From JASGDB01 sp049841315 (GTDB taxonomy: Bacteria > Bacteroidota > Bacteroidia > Flavobacteriales > Weeksellaceae), in assembly GCA_049841315.1 (NCBI GenBank), contig JASGDB010000139.1, positions 1 to 43,896 on the forward strand: a stretch of DNA of 43,896 nt, read 5' to 3'. The translations under genes and the position numbers were made by a program. Positions 24,460-34,903 of this stretch are shown in pieces (the stretch's first letter is position 1; every line of letters starts with the position of its first letter). The notes under the pieces were generated by a model. That model searched no databases. It was not told where the DNA came from and was given only the letters and a program-made list of their open reading frames with translations.

Positions 24460-24475
24460 GTAACGATTTGGTAAC
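24460..24475 (+). other. Candidate integrase arm-type site, left
   Basis: GTAACGATTTGGTAAC lies 66 bases inside the left end. The same 16-base pattern, 13/16 identical and in the same orientation, lies 139 bases inside the right end. Each carries an internal GTAAC direct repeat 11 bases apart. Stretches without genes around it (24324-24624) hold only this site, the hairpin and the half repeat. Confidence 0.5.
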
Positions 24476-24624
24476 GGTTCTTATTGCTTTGCTTTTCAAC
24501 ACGTTTCCGTTAGCTCATAGCAAATATACGAAAATTACTTCCCCCCTTATATTTTTTTTTAAAAGTATAGTTTTCCAAAGTCAGTCATTAATGTCCTGTT
24601 TTAATCGAACACCAATACTATGGC

Positions 24625-26997
24625 TTATACCTTAATCCCAAACTTTTTCAATTTCCCCAATGATTCATAAGCCCGAATCAAGGCTTGTTCTTTGATTTTT
24701 TCTTTTTTAACTAATGCGGTTTGAACAGCTTTAACATTGGCTAATTCAAGATTGTCGAACACTTTTGTCTGGCTTGCCACATCAATAATACGTTTCCAAT
24801 CATCTTTGGAAATCAACAAAAGTTTGTCGTATATAAATTTCACTTCTACAATTTCTTTGTCTTCCAGTTTTGAGAAGGCTTTGACCTCCTCAATAAGTGC
24901 TGGATTTTCCTGCACATAGTCCAATACTTTTTTACCAAAGGTAATTTCTCTTGCCGTCAGATTTTTATTCTTGGAAAGTCTGCTTACCAAATCAAAAGCA
25001 ATTGCCCAATTAAAACTGTCTGGTTTGTTGTTGTCAATGTAAATTCTGAAACCGTCCCAAAACTTCAACCCCATTTTTTGAATTTCGCTGATTACAAAAA
25101 CCGAATCTTCTATATTGTTCGTGTCAATTTCTTTTTCGTTTTCTCGCTGTTCTTTTTCTTCTTCCAAAATTAAATAATCATTCAAAACCGAAATCAAATC
25201 TTCTGAATACACTGTATTCTTCAATTTTTCCCACGAAGTAGCACGTTTTGCATATTCTGAAATCAAACTTCCGCTTGCTTCTGTAATGATGTGATTGTAC
25301 ACAAAAACCAACAATTTCGATAAATGTCCGCTTACAAAATCATCAATTTTTTGTTCTTCGTAAATCTTCCACAAATCAATTCTGTTGTTGGTTAAATAAT
25401 GGAAATACGAAACGGTATAAGCAACGGAAAGAGCTTTCAAGCTCGTGTCGCCAATCGCATTAACGTTTTTTCTTCCGAAAAGTTGGTCAATGGTTTTGAA
25501 CAAAATGGCATTGGCTATGAGTTTACGATAAAAATTCTCGCCAGGCAGTTTGTTTTTACTCACTAAATCCGTGATTTTTTTGGTGTAGTGAATAAAGTTT
25601 TTCTGTGAACCCTGTGCCACAAAATGCGGTTCTAACTCACAACCGTTGATATATTTTGCAACATCTGATTTTACAAATTTCAAAGTGGACGGATTTTGTT
25701 CTTTGAATTTCTTTTGCTGTGCTGCCGTTTGTTTATTCAGCGTTTCACGATATTGTCCGTTAGCACGTTCAAAGAACCACAAACGTGATTGATTTTTGTT
25801 TTCAGGATTGACTACATATTTTTTCCGTGACAAGTTTTCAATCTGAACAAAATACGGATTGTTTGACGATAAATCTAATTCCGAAACTTTGTTTTGACTG
25901 TTTGCAAAGCGTGAAATATTGGGAACTTCAATGTTTTTTTGTTCCTTATCTTTGATAACTGTCAGTTTCATCTGAACAAAAATTTTGCTCAAATCTGCAT
26001 CTTTAAACTTCTTTTGCGTGTGATAAAGTGAAGCTGTTGTTTGACCACCATTCACAATTTGAAAATCAAAAAGTCGTGTAATGACAAGTTGTTTATCTAT
26101 AAATTTCGTTTCAACACTTTCGGCTGTTGCTGTAATTCCGTTGTTGTACGGCAAAAACATTTGTGGTTTGTTGCGAATGGTATCTCTAATTCCTTTGTTG
26201 AATTTTCCTGCCTGTCCCAAAAATGCACGAACATTGCTTTCCAATAATTCATTTGAAAATTCTTTGTACAGCTTCGCTAAAATTTCGCCCGGAACGATTG
26301 CCAAATAACAATCGTACATTTCATCAATACTCGGAACTTGCAAGCATTGTAAACCCTTTCCGTCTTCGCTAAAATTTTCAAATTCTATTTCTATCGGTTC
26401 GTGAACGCTGTTGCTTTCATTGATTTTAAACAATCGGTTAATGTCCCAAGTATGCACAAAAACATCAGCATCAGGAATTTCAATTTTCTCTTTATCGTGA
26501 TTTGAAAACCCATTTATCAAAAAATAAACATTGATACGGTCAAAATCTTTGCCTTGTTTTCCGATGGTTTCAATTAAGTAATAAAGTTCTGTATGTGCTT
26601 TATCAATGTAATCAATATGGCGTTTTAATGCAGAGTTGATGAAACGTTTTATCTGATTGAGCGACTTAGTGTAATCGTCTTTTGTGATGTTGTAATCGTA
26701 CTCGTTTTTGTAAAAAGTGATGAACAAATCCAGCGTTTCGTAATACTCTTTTTTGTTTTCGTCTTTTGCAAAATCTTTCAGACAAAAACCGTTTATTTTC
26801 CAGTCAATTCCACCCTGACTATTAGGATTGATGTATGACAAAACTCTTGCTCCTTCGGATTTTCCGATGGTTTCCAAAACTTCAATGCAATATTCTGTAA
26901 ACTTATCTTCAAAACTTGCTCCTTCGCCTTCTGAATAAACCCGTGAAGCCACATCGGATTTTAGTTCTTCAATATAATTTTCTAACGCTCTTTCCAT
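24625..26997 (-). CDS. AIPR family abortive-infection protein
   Basis: This 790-aa protein matches the AIPR (abortive infection phage resistance) family. The central signature is present: NKPQMFLPYNNGITATAES, then FQIVNGGQTTASLYH and ISRFANSQNKVSELDL. The N-terminal region (20-160) is helical and contains a possible nuclease-like stretch (GIDWKINGFCLKDF). It is the last gene of the seven-gene operon, starting 3 bases after the DUF4420 stop. AIPR proteins recur with Z1 helicases and DUF4420 nucleases in restriction-type clusters. Biochemical role is uncertain. Confidence 0.85.
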   Translation of the reverse strand: MERALENYIEELKSDVASRVYSEGEGASFEDKFTEYCIEVLETIGKSEGARVLSYINPNSQGGIDWKINGFCLKDFAKDENKKEYYETLDLFITFYKNEYDYNITKDDYTKSLNQIKRFINSALKRHIDYIDKAHTELYYLIETIGKQGKDFDRINVYFLINGFSNHDKEKIEIPDADVFVHTWDINRLFKINESNSVHEPIEIEFENFSEDGKGLQCLQVPSIDEMYDCYLAIVPGEILAKLYKEFSNELLESNVRAFLGQAGKFNKGIRDTIRNKPQMFLPYNNGITATAESVETKFIDKQLVITRLFDFQIVNGGQTTASLYHTQKKFKDADLSKIFVQMKLTVIKDKEQKNIEVPNISRFANSQNKVSELDLSSNNPYFVQIENLSRKKYVVNPENKNQSRLWFFERANGQYRETLNKQTAAQQKKFKEQNPSTLKFVKSDVAKYINGCELEPHFVAQGSQKNFIHYTKKITDLVSKNKLPGENFYRKLIANAILFKTIDQLFGRKNVNAIGDTSLKALSVAYTVSYFHYLTNNRIDLWKIYEEQKIDDFVSGHLSKLLVFVYNHIITEASGSLISEYAKRATSWEKLKNTVYSEDLISVLNDYLILEEEKEQRENEKEIDTNNIEDSVFVISEIQKMGLKFWDGFRIYIDNNKPDSFNWAIAFDLVSRLSKNKNLTAREITFGKKVLDYVQENPALIEEVKAFSKLEDKEIVEVKFIYDKLLLISKDDWKRIIDVASQTKVFDNLELANVKAVQTALVKKEKIKEQALIRAYESLGKLKKFGIKV

Positions 26998-27000
26998 TCG

Positions 27001-27978
27001 CTAAATCTTTGCAAGTATGTTTTCGAGTTCCACAATAAAATTTTCTACGGCTGAAATTTCTATTGAATACGAAGTATCGTAAATTCCCAAAGGCAACTGA
27101 TTTTTTACAATTTTAGGAAAGTCAGAAGTTACGGCAAAACCAAATGTTTTTTTGAGTGAATACATTCTTCCGTAATGTTCGCTGTCCTCATCAAAATAGC
27201 CATTTAATTGCAGTTTCGCATTGAAAATACTGCGTTCTTCTTCGGTTGAAATTGCTTGTCGGGTTTGTGCCACCAACGAATTAAGCGAAAAACCGTTGTC
27301 TTTCACGGCTTCGGTCGAATACAAAACCAAAAACAAATCGCTTAAATTTTCAGCGTCTAATTGTCTTTCGTTTGATACTTTAATTTTTGGTTGTTTTGAT
27401 GAAGTAAATTTGATTTCAATACCAACCGAACCCAAAGTAAAATCTTTTGCCTCGAAATCTCTTTCCGTACCTGTCCACGCATTTACAGCATTTGCAGATG
27501 TTTTTTCGTCATTTAAAAGATAATTCAAAAACAACAATTCGCCAATCAATCCTTTCTGTTGTTCCAATGACAAGCCGTTGAAATTGATTTTATCAAAAAG
27601 TTTTTTCCATTTGGAAACCACATTCAGCGTTGTTGTAATGGCTTCACTTTCTGTAACACTTGGCTCAATATCTTCCAGAATATTTTGAATGAATAACGAA
27701 AAAATATCTTTCAACTCGTTGTCCAAAAGATAAATGTAAAACTCAATTTTATTTTCGGCCTCAATCGGTAAAGTATAAATTTCAACTCCTTTGAAACGAT
27801 AATTTTTCAGTTCAGGAATTGCCACATTGTTTGAAACAGACATTATGTATAAATGCTGTCCTGTAATGTGGTTTGTAGCCGCAAAACAATTCAAATGCGG
27901 AATTTCATCAATTCTTGTTCTGATGATAACTTCGCCTGTCGGCTTTTGATTTTCCCAAATTGATTTTATGTTTATCAT
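27001..27978 (-). CDS. PD-(D/E)XK motif protein (DUF4420)
   Basis: This 325-aa predicted endonuclease has an active site that appears complete: Glu147 (GLIGELLFLNYLL), Asp174 (ERDFEAKDF) and Glu188-x-Lys190 (GIEIKFTSSKQ). This is the layout of the DUF4420 PD-(D/E)XK family. Its ATG overlaps the stop of the Z1 gene by four bases, so translation is coupled. In the operon it is the most likely DNA-cutting partner of the Z1 helicase and the MORC-like ATPase. Confidence 0.85.
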   Translation of the reverse strand: MINIKSIWENQKPTGEVIIRTRIDEIPHLNCFAATNHITGQHLYIMSVSNNVAIPELKNYRFKGVEIYTLPIEAENKIEFYIYLLDNELKDIFSLFIQNILEDIEPSVTESEAITTTLNVVSKWKKLFDKINFNGLSLEQQKGLIGELLFLNYLLNDEKTSANAVNAWTGTERDFEAKDFTLGSVGIEIKFTSSKQPKIKVSNERQLDAENLSDLFLVLYSTEAVKDNGFSLNSLVAQTRQAISTEEERSIFNAKLQLNGYFDEDSEHYGRMYSLKKTFGFAVTSDFPKIVKNQLPLGIYDTSYSIEISAVENFIVELENILAKI

Positions 27979-30806
27979 TCGTTTTCAGTTTCAGGGTTAT
28001 CGTCATCGGTCATTACTTCTTCATCAAAACCTTTGTTTATAGTCGCTGTGTATGAAACTTTTATTTCATCGTCAATTCTTGGAAAATGTAAACTGTAACC
28101 CACAATCGGAATACCGTTGTTTACGTTTGGTGTTCCTCGTTCGTCCAATGCGTAAATCAATAACAAACCTTTCTTTTCGACTTGTCGCCGTGCTTTAATT
28201 TCCGCATAAGCCATTTTTGAATAATCGTTATCTTTTGACAAATCAAAATATCGGTCGCCTGTTTGGTCTATTTGATTTTTTGAAATCAGATAAAACTCGC
28301 CACCACGCCCGATTTGTTGGTTACGAACAGTACAACCCATTGTTATAACTTCGTTATTATGCTTCAATTCATAAGTTGCAAGATTTTCGTTTGTCTTTCT
28401 TTCATTTCTTGGCGTTTTGCCTTGGTAATCAATAAAAATTCTATCATCAGAATTTGATAGAATACAAATGCTCCATTCTTTTATTTTATTGGCTTTGGAT
28501 TGCGTTCTGATGTAATCGCTCAATGTTGCATTGTTAATGCTCGGTTGCTCAATTTTGTACACATCAATAAAACCGCAAAGTGCATCAATATTTGTGTTTG
28601 GATAAAACAAATACCTCGTTTTCCCTTTGTTTTCAACTCTGTTTTCTTTTGTTGGAAAACCGATTGTTGAAATCAAAGATTTTAAAGCATTAAAGTTGTT
28701 TTCAATCGCTGATTTTGTTTTCAGCAAGCAATATGTTTGCGGATTTTCTCCCGAAAACGAAATTTCAATATCTTGTGAAAAATACAGTTTATTCAAACTT
28801 GTAATGGTCAATAAACCGTGATGATTTCTGACTTTCAAACGAAAATCCTTTGGACGCTGATGTGTTGCGGTCATTTCGTCAAAATCATTTCGCATTTCTT
28901 CAGTTGCCATTGTGATATGGTTAAACCACTCAAAAATTTGATTGGTTGTGTATAATCTGCACAAATCAACATAACCAGGTCGATAACCAAACCAACGTCC
29001 CATTTGCATCAGCGAATCATACATTCGGGTTGTTCTGATGTAATACGAAATGGACAAGCCTTCCAGTGTAATTCCTCTTGACAAACGGCTACCACCAACG
29101 GCAATAACTGACAAACCATTTTCGTGGCGGTTGTAATCAATTTCTTCGATGTTGTGATATTCTAAATTCGTTGTTGAACGTGTGCCGTGTACGGAACGAA
29201 CATCAATTTTCAAAACAGCATTTTTGAGTTCTTTTTTTACCTCTTCCCAAGAATGTTCTTTTATTCTGATGTCGGTATAATCTAAATTATCCAAAACATT
29301 TTTTGTTGTCGGCAAAAAGTCTGTTTCATATAACTCTTTCAGTTCACTCAATAAAGTTTCATCTTCGCTTTGAATTGCGTTTTTGTATTCTTTCGTTTTT
29401 TCATTCACTAAATATGCAACTCTGTCAATCCAACGCACCAACAACGCAACGTGAACCAACATTGAATTGTGTTTGTTTTCGTGTCCTCTCACTCTCCGAA
29501 TGGCACAGGTCAGGATGAATGATTTTATAGCTCGTTCCAAACTTGGCGGAAGATATTCAGGTAAAACATCCTTGTTTTCTCGGTTGATTGTTCTGAAAAA
29601 TGGCGGCTCATAATCGCTTATTTCTCTAAAAATATCCAACGGCTCTTTTGTGAGTTCGGGATTTGCATTTTCGTAACCAAAAATTTTAGCTGCACCGATA
29701 TAATTTGTCGGTGCTTTGATGTTTATGATAAAATCTCTTGGAAATAAATCTTCTCCGATTTTGTATGTTTTGTTTTTTACTACTGTCGTTTGTTCTTCGT
29801 TGTAATCCTGCGAAATAAACAAGTTTGCATAAGGCGTAGCTGTATAACCGATAAAAGTATTTTGGTTGAAAATGTTTAACAACGTTCGAATTAAACGGTT
29901 TATCGTTTTGATGTCGTTTATATCTCGTGAAGCGTTTACGGAAGCGGCATCAGCTTCATCGTCAATTATCAGTGCAGGAACATCGAACAGTTTTGGCGTT
30001 CCGTCAACATCTTTAGCATTCACATCTTTTGAAAACCAGTCAATCAATTTTTGAAGAATACTTTTATTCTTTTTGATAACGAAAACAACAGGATTTTTCC
30101 CAATTGGAATTCTTGCTTTTTGATTGAAATCTCCTTCATCTCCTTTTACATAATATGAAGAAGTTAAAGGATATATCTCTGCATTAACGCTATATTTGCC
30201 GACACCAACGATATTATTTAATTTTCTCTCAAGAAAATCAGAACTGCTTCGTCCAACATACCCAGAATCAATTCTTTCCTGTGTTTGTCTGCGAAGTGAA
30301 CTAATTGTACCAGCAATAATGATGATTACTTTGTAACCTGCATCAGTTGCTTTGTTTATCAAGCCAACATAGTTGGAAGTTTTGCCAGACTGAACGTGTC
30401 CGACAACCATTCCACGCCTATCCCAAGTTCCTACCTTTTTAGGATTAACGCATTTATCAAGAATTTTGTCCGTGAAGTCGTCCAAATCATTTACAGGGAA
30501 TGACGGGTCATTTTCGGACATATACAATTTGTATCTATTCCATAATTCAAAATTGATGTTAGCTTTTTCATCATTTAGCCAAGGTTCAACATCATCAGAT
30601 AAAATTGTGATTTCGCCTTTTCCTACGCTATAATCAGCACGCAAAATTTCAAACAATTCCTGTTTGTCAAAAGTTTGACCTAATGAGGTCAAGTAATTAA
30701 ATACAGATTCAATTACAGATAATAATGTTTCATCAGTAATTTTATTCCGAAGTAATTGTAATGATGAATGGGCAATTGCTCGTGCTGATTGTAGTGATTC
30801 GTTCAT
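27975..30806 (-). CDS. Z1-domain SF2 helicase-like ATPase
   Basis: This 943-aa protein carries a superfamily 2 motor of the Z1 type. The Walker A motif is GHVQSGKTSNY (136-146). The Walker B motif is IDDEADAAS, with Asp282, Asp283 and Glu284. Motif III is FIGYTATPYANLF. The C-terminal Z1 region includes IAVGGSRLSRGITLEGL and the arginine-finger-like MQMGRWFGYRPGYVDL. The Z1 domain defines a restriction-associated helicase family. Start and stop both overlap neighbours by four bases. It probably moves along DNA to control the DUF4420 nuclease. Confidence 0.9.
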   Translation of the reverse strand: MNESLQSARAIAHSSLQLLRNKITDETLLSVIESVFNYLTSLGQTFDKQELFEILRADYSVGKGEITILSDDVEPWLNDEKANINFELWNRYKLYMSENDPSFPVNDLDDFTDKILDKCVNPKKVGTWDRRGMVVGHVQSGKTSNYVGLINKATDAGYKVIIIIAGTISSLRRQTQERIDSGYVGRSSSDFLERKLNNIVGVGKYSVNAEIYPLTSSYYVKGDEGDFNQKARIPIGKNPVVFVIKKNKSILQKLIDWFSKDVNAKDVDGTPKLFDVPALIIDDEADAASVNASRDINDIKTINRLIRTLLNIFNQNTFIGYTATPYANLFISQDYNEEQTTVVKNKTYKIGEDLFPRDFIINIKAPTNYIGAAKIFGYENANPELTKEPLDIFREISDYEPPFFRTINRENKDVLPEYLPPSLERAIKSFILTCAIRRVRGHENKHNSMLVHVALLVRWIDRVAYLVNEKTKEYKNAIQSEDETLLSELKELYETDFLPTTKNVLDNLDYTDIRIKEHSWEEVKKELKNAVLKIDVRSVHGTRSTTNLEYHNIEEIDYNRHENGLSVIAVGGSRLSRGITLEGLSISYYIRTTRMYDSLMQMGRWFGYRPGYVDLCRLYTTNQIFEWFNHITMATEEMRNDFDEMTATHQRPKDFRLKVRNHHGLLTITSLNKLYFSQDIEISFSGENPQTYCLLKTKSAIENNFNALKSLISTIGFPTKENRVENKGKTRYLFYPNTNIDALCGFIDVYKIEQPSINNATLSDYIRTQSKANKIKEWSICILSNSDDRIFIDYQGKTPRNERKTNENLATYELKHNNEVITMGCTVRNQQIGRGGEFYLISKNQIDQTGDRYFDLSKDNDYSKMAYAEIKARRQVEKKGLLLIYALDERGTPNVNNGIPIVGYSLHFPRIDDEIKVSYTATINKGFDEEVMTDDDNPETENE

Positions 30807-32263
30807 CTTAAATATTCATTGATTAAAGGATATAAATTAAAAGGTGTTGAGTTCATAATTTGTTGTTTTGCCAATTCTTCTGGTACTCCTTGGGATACAT
30901 TTATATTGTATAACTCAACAGCCATATTAATTAACCCTTGACTTGGAATGTCGGTTTGTTTTTCTAATTCGTGAAATGCTGGGTCTTCGTTTTGATTGCT
31001 TAAAATCAACTCAATCGGAACGTTTTCTTCCAGCAATTTCAATGCTTTTCCAGCCAGTTTGTTGTTTTCTTCCAACAACGATTTTATAATTGGGTGCTTT
31101 CTATTGATTTTATATTTCTTAATTCCTTCTCGTGTTTTTTCGTCTGTCCACAACGGTTCGTGATTTATATTTCCGATTTCGGAAAATGTTTTTTGACCAC
31201 GCCAATTATAAATTTTAGCCGATTTCATTATTGCAATTTTAGCAATACGAGAAAGTTCCCGTCTGATTTCTATTGGTGGGGTAGCGGTTGATTTTTTAAT
31301 ATCCAAATGCCAATTAAAATCATTTGCATTGGTAAAGTTTACAGCAATTCTTGCCAACTTTGAATAATCACGTTTCTTTTCAATACCAAGCCAATCGCCA
31401 GCTACAAGCAATCGGTCGCCACGATAAATATAAAACCCTTGTGCATTAAACCAACCCAATGAACCGCCCGAATTTTCATAATCCATTTTGCCGATTTCGG
31501 ACATATGCGGAAGTATGAAGTAAGTTATTTCTACATTACCGAAAATTTCAGGTTGCCCCATTTCGGGTTTCGGGTTTAAGTTGAGCAAGAAAGGATTGTA
31601 AGGTTCAATTTCTTCATTTTGAAAGAAGATTTTTATTCGTTTGCTTTCAATAAACTTGTGAAAAACTAAACTCAAATGTTGTTTTACAGCAATCATTTCA
31701 TCATAGAAAGCGTTTTTCACACTTTCGTTGCTGGTTTCAGCATTGCCGACAATTCGGTCTAACTTTTCCCAAAGAACTAATGTTCCTGATTTTTGTTTTC
31801 CAATTTTTTCAAGAAAAGAATTGTCCGAAACGTAATCCAACAACTGCCATTCATTTTCAGAATTGATGTAATCAATATCCCAACAACGCTTTATTGTTGC
31901 GTAATTATCTCGCTTGGTAATACAAGTAAGTCGTTTGCATTGCGAAAAAGAAGCGGTTTTCAAACCCATTCCAAAACGACCTAAATCTTTTTCACTCCTA
32001 TATTCTTCAGGGTCTTTACTTCCTGGTGTCATTGCCAAAACCAATTCGTCTTTGTTCATACCCGTTCCGTTGTCGAAAATAGAAATAAACGAATTTTGTC
32101 CGTCCCATTTGTATTCAAGACGGATTTCAGTTGCATTTGCAGAAATTGAGTTATCTATAATGTCAGCAATCGCAGTAGAAAGATTGTAACCAAAACTTCT
32201 GTAAGAATTGATTGTTGATTTTGGGTTTGGTTTGGCTATTTCCGCTTTTGTAAATCCATTCAT
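30803..32263 (-). CDS. MORC/MutL-like GHKL ATPase
   Basis: This 486-aa protein has an N-terminal Bergerat-fold ATPase domain. The N box is AIADIIDNSISANA (31-44; the usual Glu is Asp34). The G1 box is FDNGTGMN (63-70). The G2 box is GRFGMGLKTASFSQCKRL (95-112). The S5-like domain follows (about 200-340, with a Lys-containing LDIKKSTATPP loop). The C-terminus is helical. Bacterial MORC-like ATPases in restriction clusters are proposed to couple ATP-driven dimer closure to DNA cutting. It overlaps both neighbours by four bases, so it is translated with the methyltransferase and the Z1 helicase. Confidence 0.88.
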   Translation of the reverse strand: MNGFTKAEIAKPNPKSTINSYRSFGYNLSTAIADIIDNSISANATEIRLEYKWDGQNSFISIFDNGTGMNKDELVLAMTPGSKDPEEYRSEKDLGRFGMGLKTASFSQCKRLTCITKRDNYATIKRCWDIDYINSENEWQLLDYVSDNSFLEKIGKQKSGTLVLWEKLDRIVGNAETSNESVKNAFYDEMIAVKQHLSLVFHKFIESKRIKIFFQNEEIEPYNPFLLNLNPKPEMGQPEIFGNVEITYFILPHMSEIGKMDYENSGGSLGWFNAQGFYIYRGDRLLVAGDWLGIEKKRDYSKLARIAVNFTNANDFNWHLDIKKSTATPPIEIRRELSRIAKIAIMKSAKIYNWRGQKTFSEIGNINHEPLWTDEKTREGIKKYKINRKHPIIKSLLEENNKLAGKALKLLEENVPIELILSNQNEDPAFHELEKQTDIPSQGLINMAVELYNINVSQGVPEELAKQQIMNSTPFNLYPLINEYLR

Positions 32264-33507
32264 ATCATTTCCTTGATTTTTTCGGCAATTTTTTCAGCCA
32301 TTAAAGGCGGAACAGCATTACCTATTTGTTTGAAAGCGGCTGTACGGCTACCTTCAAAAAAATAATCATCAGGAAAAGACTGTATTCTTGCGGCTTCTCT
32401 AACTGTAATTGAGCGGTTTTGTTTCTTGTCTGGGTGTATATAGTAATGTCCGTCCATTGCAATATGAGCAACTACGGTATGCGAAACACCTTGTCCGTTC
32501 ACAACTTGGAAACGGTTTGTAAAAACTTCTGTGTTTGAGTGTGTAATTAGTCGCTCTGGAAGTTTTGAGTAATTCAAACGTTTACCGTTGTTCCATTCTT
32601 CAACTGCAATTCGGTAAATTTCCAAATCGTTTTCGTTGTTTGGTCTGGCTATATGCTGGGTAACAAAGTCCAATCCATTACGGATTTTAGCCTGCTCCAG
32701 ATATTCTGTTGTTGGTTTTGCGTAATTAACAGCATTTAAAGTCCCTTCTCCGTTGTTTAATTTTCTCAAATCAGAAAACAAGTCTTTTAGAACTTCATAA
32801 TTGGATACATTGCTTTCAAATTCGGGATAGGTTAATCCTAATTCTTCTTTCCAGCCAATGATGATGACACGTTTCCTGTCTTGTAGAACACCAAAATCTT
32901 TGGCATTGAGAAATTGATATTTGTTTGTCGGGGTGCTTAATTGGTATCCTGCTTTCCTTACAGCTTTAAAAATATTGTCTAAATGCTCTCCGTTTTTAGC
33001 CGACAAAATGCCGGGCACATTTTCAAACACAAACATTTTAGGTTGGTATCTTTTCAAAAACTCAACATAATATTTGTAAAGAAAATTGCGTTGGTCTTTT
33101 TTCATTCCGTGTGGGTCTCTTGCTCTGCCCGCAACTGAATATGCCTGACAAGGTGGTCCACCAATGATAACATCAACTTTTTTATTTCCTAGTTCTTTAT
33201 CTATCACTTTGAAAATTTCAGGCAATGATTTTTCTGAAATTTCCTTGTTGATTACAGAATTTATAAGATTTTCAGGTACTTTCTTCCAAAGCTCTTCCTT
33301 GTTCTTCGTTTCAGATTTCAGATAATTATAATAGATTTCAGATTGTCCGTTTTCTTTCAGCCAGTGATAAGCCGTTCTTGTTTTTATGGTGTCACAGGCA
33401 TCTTTATTCATTTCCACGTGAGCAATCGGATTGAATCCAGCACGGATAAACCCCTCGGAAAGCCCGCCTGCTCCTGCAAACAAATCTATGTAATTCAATT
33501 TCTTCAT
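32260..33507 (-). CDS. DNA (cytosine-5) methyltransferase
   Basis: This 415-aa C5-cytosine methyltransferase has motif I (DLFAGAGGLSEGF), motif IV with the catalytic Cys120 (GGPPCQAYSVAGRA), motif VI (FENVPGILS), motif VIII (QDRKRVIIIG) and motif X (QIGNAVPPLMAEKIAEKI). The long segment between motifs VIII and IX-X is the target recognition region. It would mark self DNA for the restriction operon. The neighbouring vsr gene fits, since 5-methylcytosine deamination gives T:G mismatches. The recognised site cannot be read from sequence. Confidence 0.93.
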   Translation of the reverse strand: MKKLNYIDLFAGAGGLSEGFIRAGFNPIAHVEMNKDACDTIKTRTAYHWLKENGQSEIYYNYLKSETKNKEELWKKVPENLINSVINKEISEKSLPEIFKVIDKELGNKKVDVIIGGPPCQAYSVAGRARDPHGMKKDQRNFLYKYYVEFLKRYQPKMFVFENVPGILSAKNGEHLDNIFKAVRKAGYQLSTPTNKYQFLNAKDFGVLQDRKRVIIIGWKEELGLTYPEFESNVSNYEVLKDLFSDLRKLNNGEGTLNAVNYAKPTTEYLEQAKIRNGLDFVTQHIARPNNENDLEIYRIAVEEWNNGKRLNYSKLPERLITHSNTEVFTNRFQVVNGQGVSHTVVAHIAMDGHYYIHPDKKQNRSITVREAARIQSFPDDYFFEGSRTAAFKQIGNAVPPLMAEKIAEKIKEMI

Positions 33508-33528
33508 ATTTGGTAAGAAATTTTTAAT

Positions 33529-34413
33529 TTATATGTTGTTAAACCATTCATTTTTTATTTCAACAACTTCTGTTAATTTAGTTTCTACACCTAATTTTAG
33601 TTCTTTTAATTTGTCACAAAGAGTTTCTCCATCAATTAGGTCAATTGGCGGAGCTCCATCACGTGTTGCTTCTTTTATTGCTTCCTTTGTGAATTTTCCG
33701 GTAGTAATAAAAAGCCCTTTGTCTGCTCGTCCTTGCATCGCACCACGAAAGTCACGTATTTGACTTGGCGTAACAGAGCCTTTGTAGCGTTTACATTGAA
33801 AAATAACGTGAAAACTCAGCAGTCCGCTTACTCTGACAATTCCTTTTCCATCAATTCCACCGTCTCCCGATTGTCCGGTTACTTCAACTTGAAAAAATCC
33901 ACTTTCTCTTAAAATTCTTTGAGCAAGTCTTTCGAACGCTGCTGGCGTAATATTATTAAGTGAACTAAGAAGTTTATCTTTCCATTCCTCACAGTTTTCT
34001 ACTTCATTTTTTACTTGTTCTTCAATTTCTCTTTTGGTGATTTGTTCTTTTTTCCCTTTAAGTGATGTTAATTGTCCTTGGCTTCTTACTGTTTTTACAA
34101 TATCTGTATAATTAAGTTTCTCAACATCTATATCAGATTTCGTTAATGCCCAAATTCCTCTACTTGAATTTTCTAAAAGTCCGAATTTTTTTAATGAAGT
34201 TCTACTCCAAGCAAGCCTATAATCTACTTCGGTTCTTGAATCTTTTGCGTGTTGAACTTTTAAAATATCATCAGAAAGCCCGGCAATTTCGTAAACCTTT
34301 GTGTTAATCTCTTCAACCGTACCTGAGCCACCAAGAGCAATTAACGCTTTTACTGTTGGTATGATAAGTTCTTCAGGTGTTGGAATTTTAATATCTTGTT
34401 TCTTTTTTGCCAT
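33529..34413 (-). CDS. Mrr-type restriction endonuclease
   Basis: This 294-aa protein has an N-terminal winged-helix Mrr_N-like region (15-100, LGGSGTVEEINTKVYEIAG and SSRGIWALT). The C-terminal Mrr_cat nuclease domain is complete: NITPAAFERLAQRILRESGF, then Asp188 (GDGGIDGKG) and Gln206-x-Lys208 (FQCKRYKG). Many Mrr enzymes cut methylated DNA, but in this setting, between vsr and a methyltransferase, it may be the cognate endonuclease instead. It ends 21 bases before the methyltransferase start. Confidence 0.9.
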   Translation of the reverse strand: MAKKKQDIKIPTPEELIIPTVKALIALGGSGTVEEINTKVYEIAGLSDDILKVQHAKDSRTEVDYRLAWSRTSLKKFGLLENSSRGIWALTKSDIDVEKLNYTDIVKTVRSQGQLTSLKGKKEQITKREIEEQVKNEVENCEEWKDKLLSSLNNITPAAFERLAQRILRESGFFQVEVTGQSGDGGIDGKGIVRVSGLLSFHVIFQCKRYKGSVTPSQIRDFRGAMQGRADKGLFITTGKFTKEAIKEATRDGAPPIDLIDGETLCDKLKELKLGVETKLTEVVEIKNEWFNNI

Positions 34414-34467
34414 TTGAGCTTATTGCTTTTACATCATTATTTTGGGAGAGTTTCCCTAACACATTAA

Positions 34468-34890
34468 CTACAACTGGTTTTGTAAGTTATGTAAAATATT
34501 ATTTAATATCATCTCCCTTCGTTCTTTTTTCAATTCACACTCATAAACTGTAATAACATTCCAGCCTTTACTTTTTAATTGCTCAATATTTTCTTTATCT
34601 CTTTTTTTATTCCCTTCAATTTTATCCAGCCAGAAATCCGTTCGTGTTTTAGGTATAACAAAATATTTACAGTTTTCGTGTCCGTGCCAGAAACAGCCGT
34701 GTATAAAAATTATTGTTTTATATTTTGGCAGTATTATATCCGGTTTTCCCGGTAGTTTTTTATCATACAATCTGTAACGCAAACCACTCGCAAATAAAAA
34801 TTTCCTTACCAGAAGTTCAGGCTTCGTGTCTTTTCCTCTGATTCGGCTCATATTATAGCTTCTGACTGCTTTGGAATGTACATCTGCCAT
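34468..34890 (-). CDS. vsr: Very short patch repair endonuclease Vsr
   Basis: Vsr nicks 5' of T in T:G mismatches that arise from deaminated 5-methylcytosine. ATG 34890 gives 140 residues, starting MADVHSKAVRSYNMSRIRGK as in the family; the longer frame adds an unrelated hydrophobic leader. Catalytic Asp lies in LPGKPDIIL, and the His/Cys metal-binding stretch IFIHGCFWHGHENCKYF is intact. It is the first gene of the restriction operon, 54 bases before the Mrr-like gene. Confidence 0.9.
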   Translation of the reverse strand: MADVHSKAVRSYNMSRIRGKDTKPELLVRKFLFASGLRYRLYDKKLPGKPDIILPKYKTIIFIHGCFWHGHENCKYFVIPKTRTDFWLDKIEGNKKRDKENIEQLKSKGWNVITVYECELKKERREMILNNILHNLQNQL

Positions 34891-34903
34891 TTTACAAAAA
34901 TAA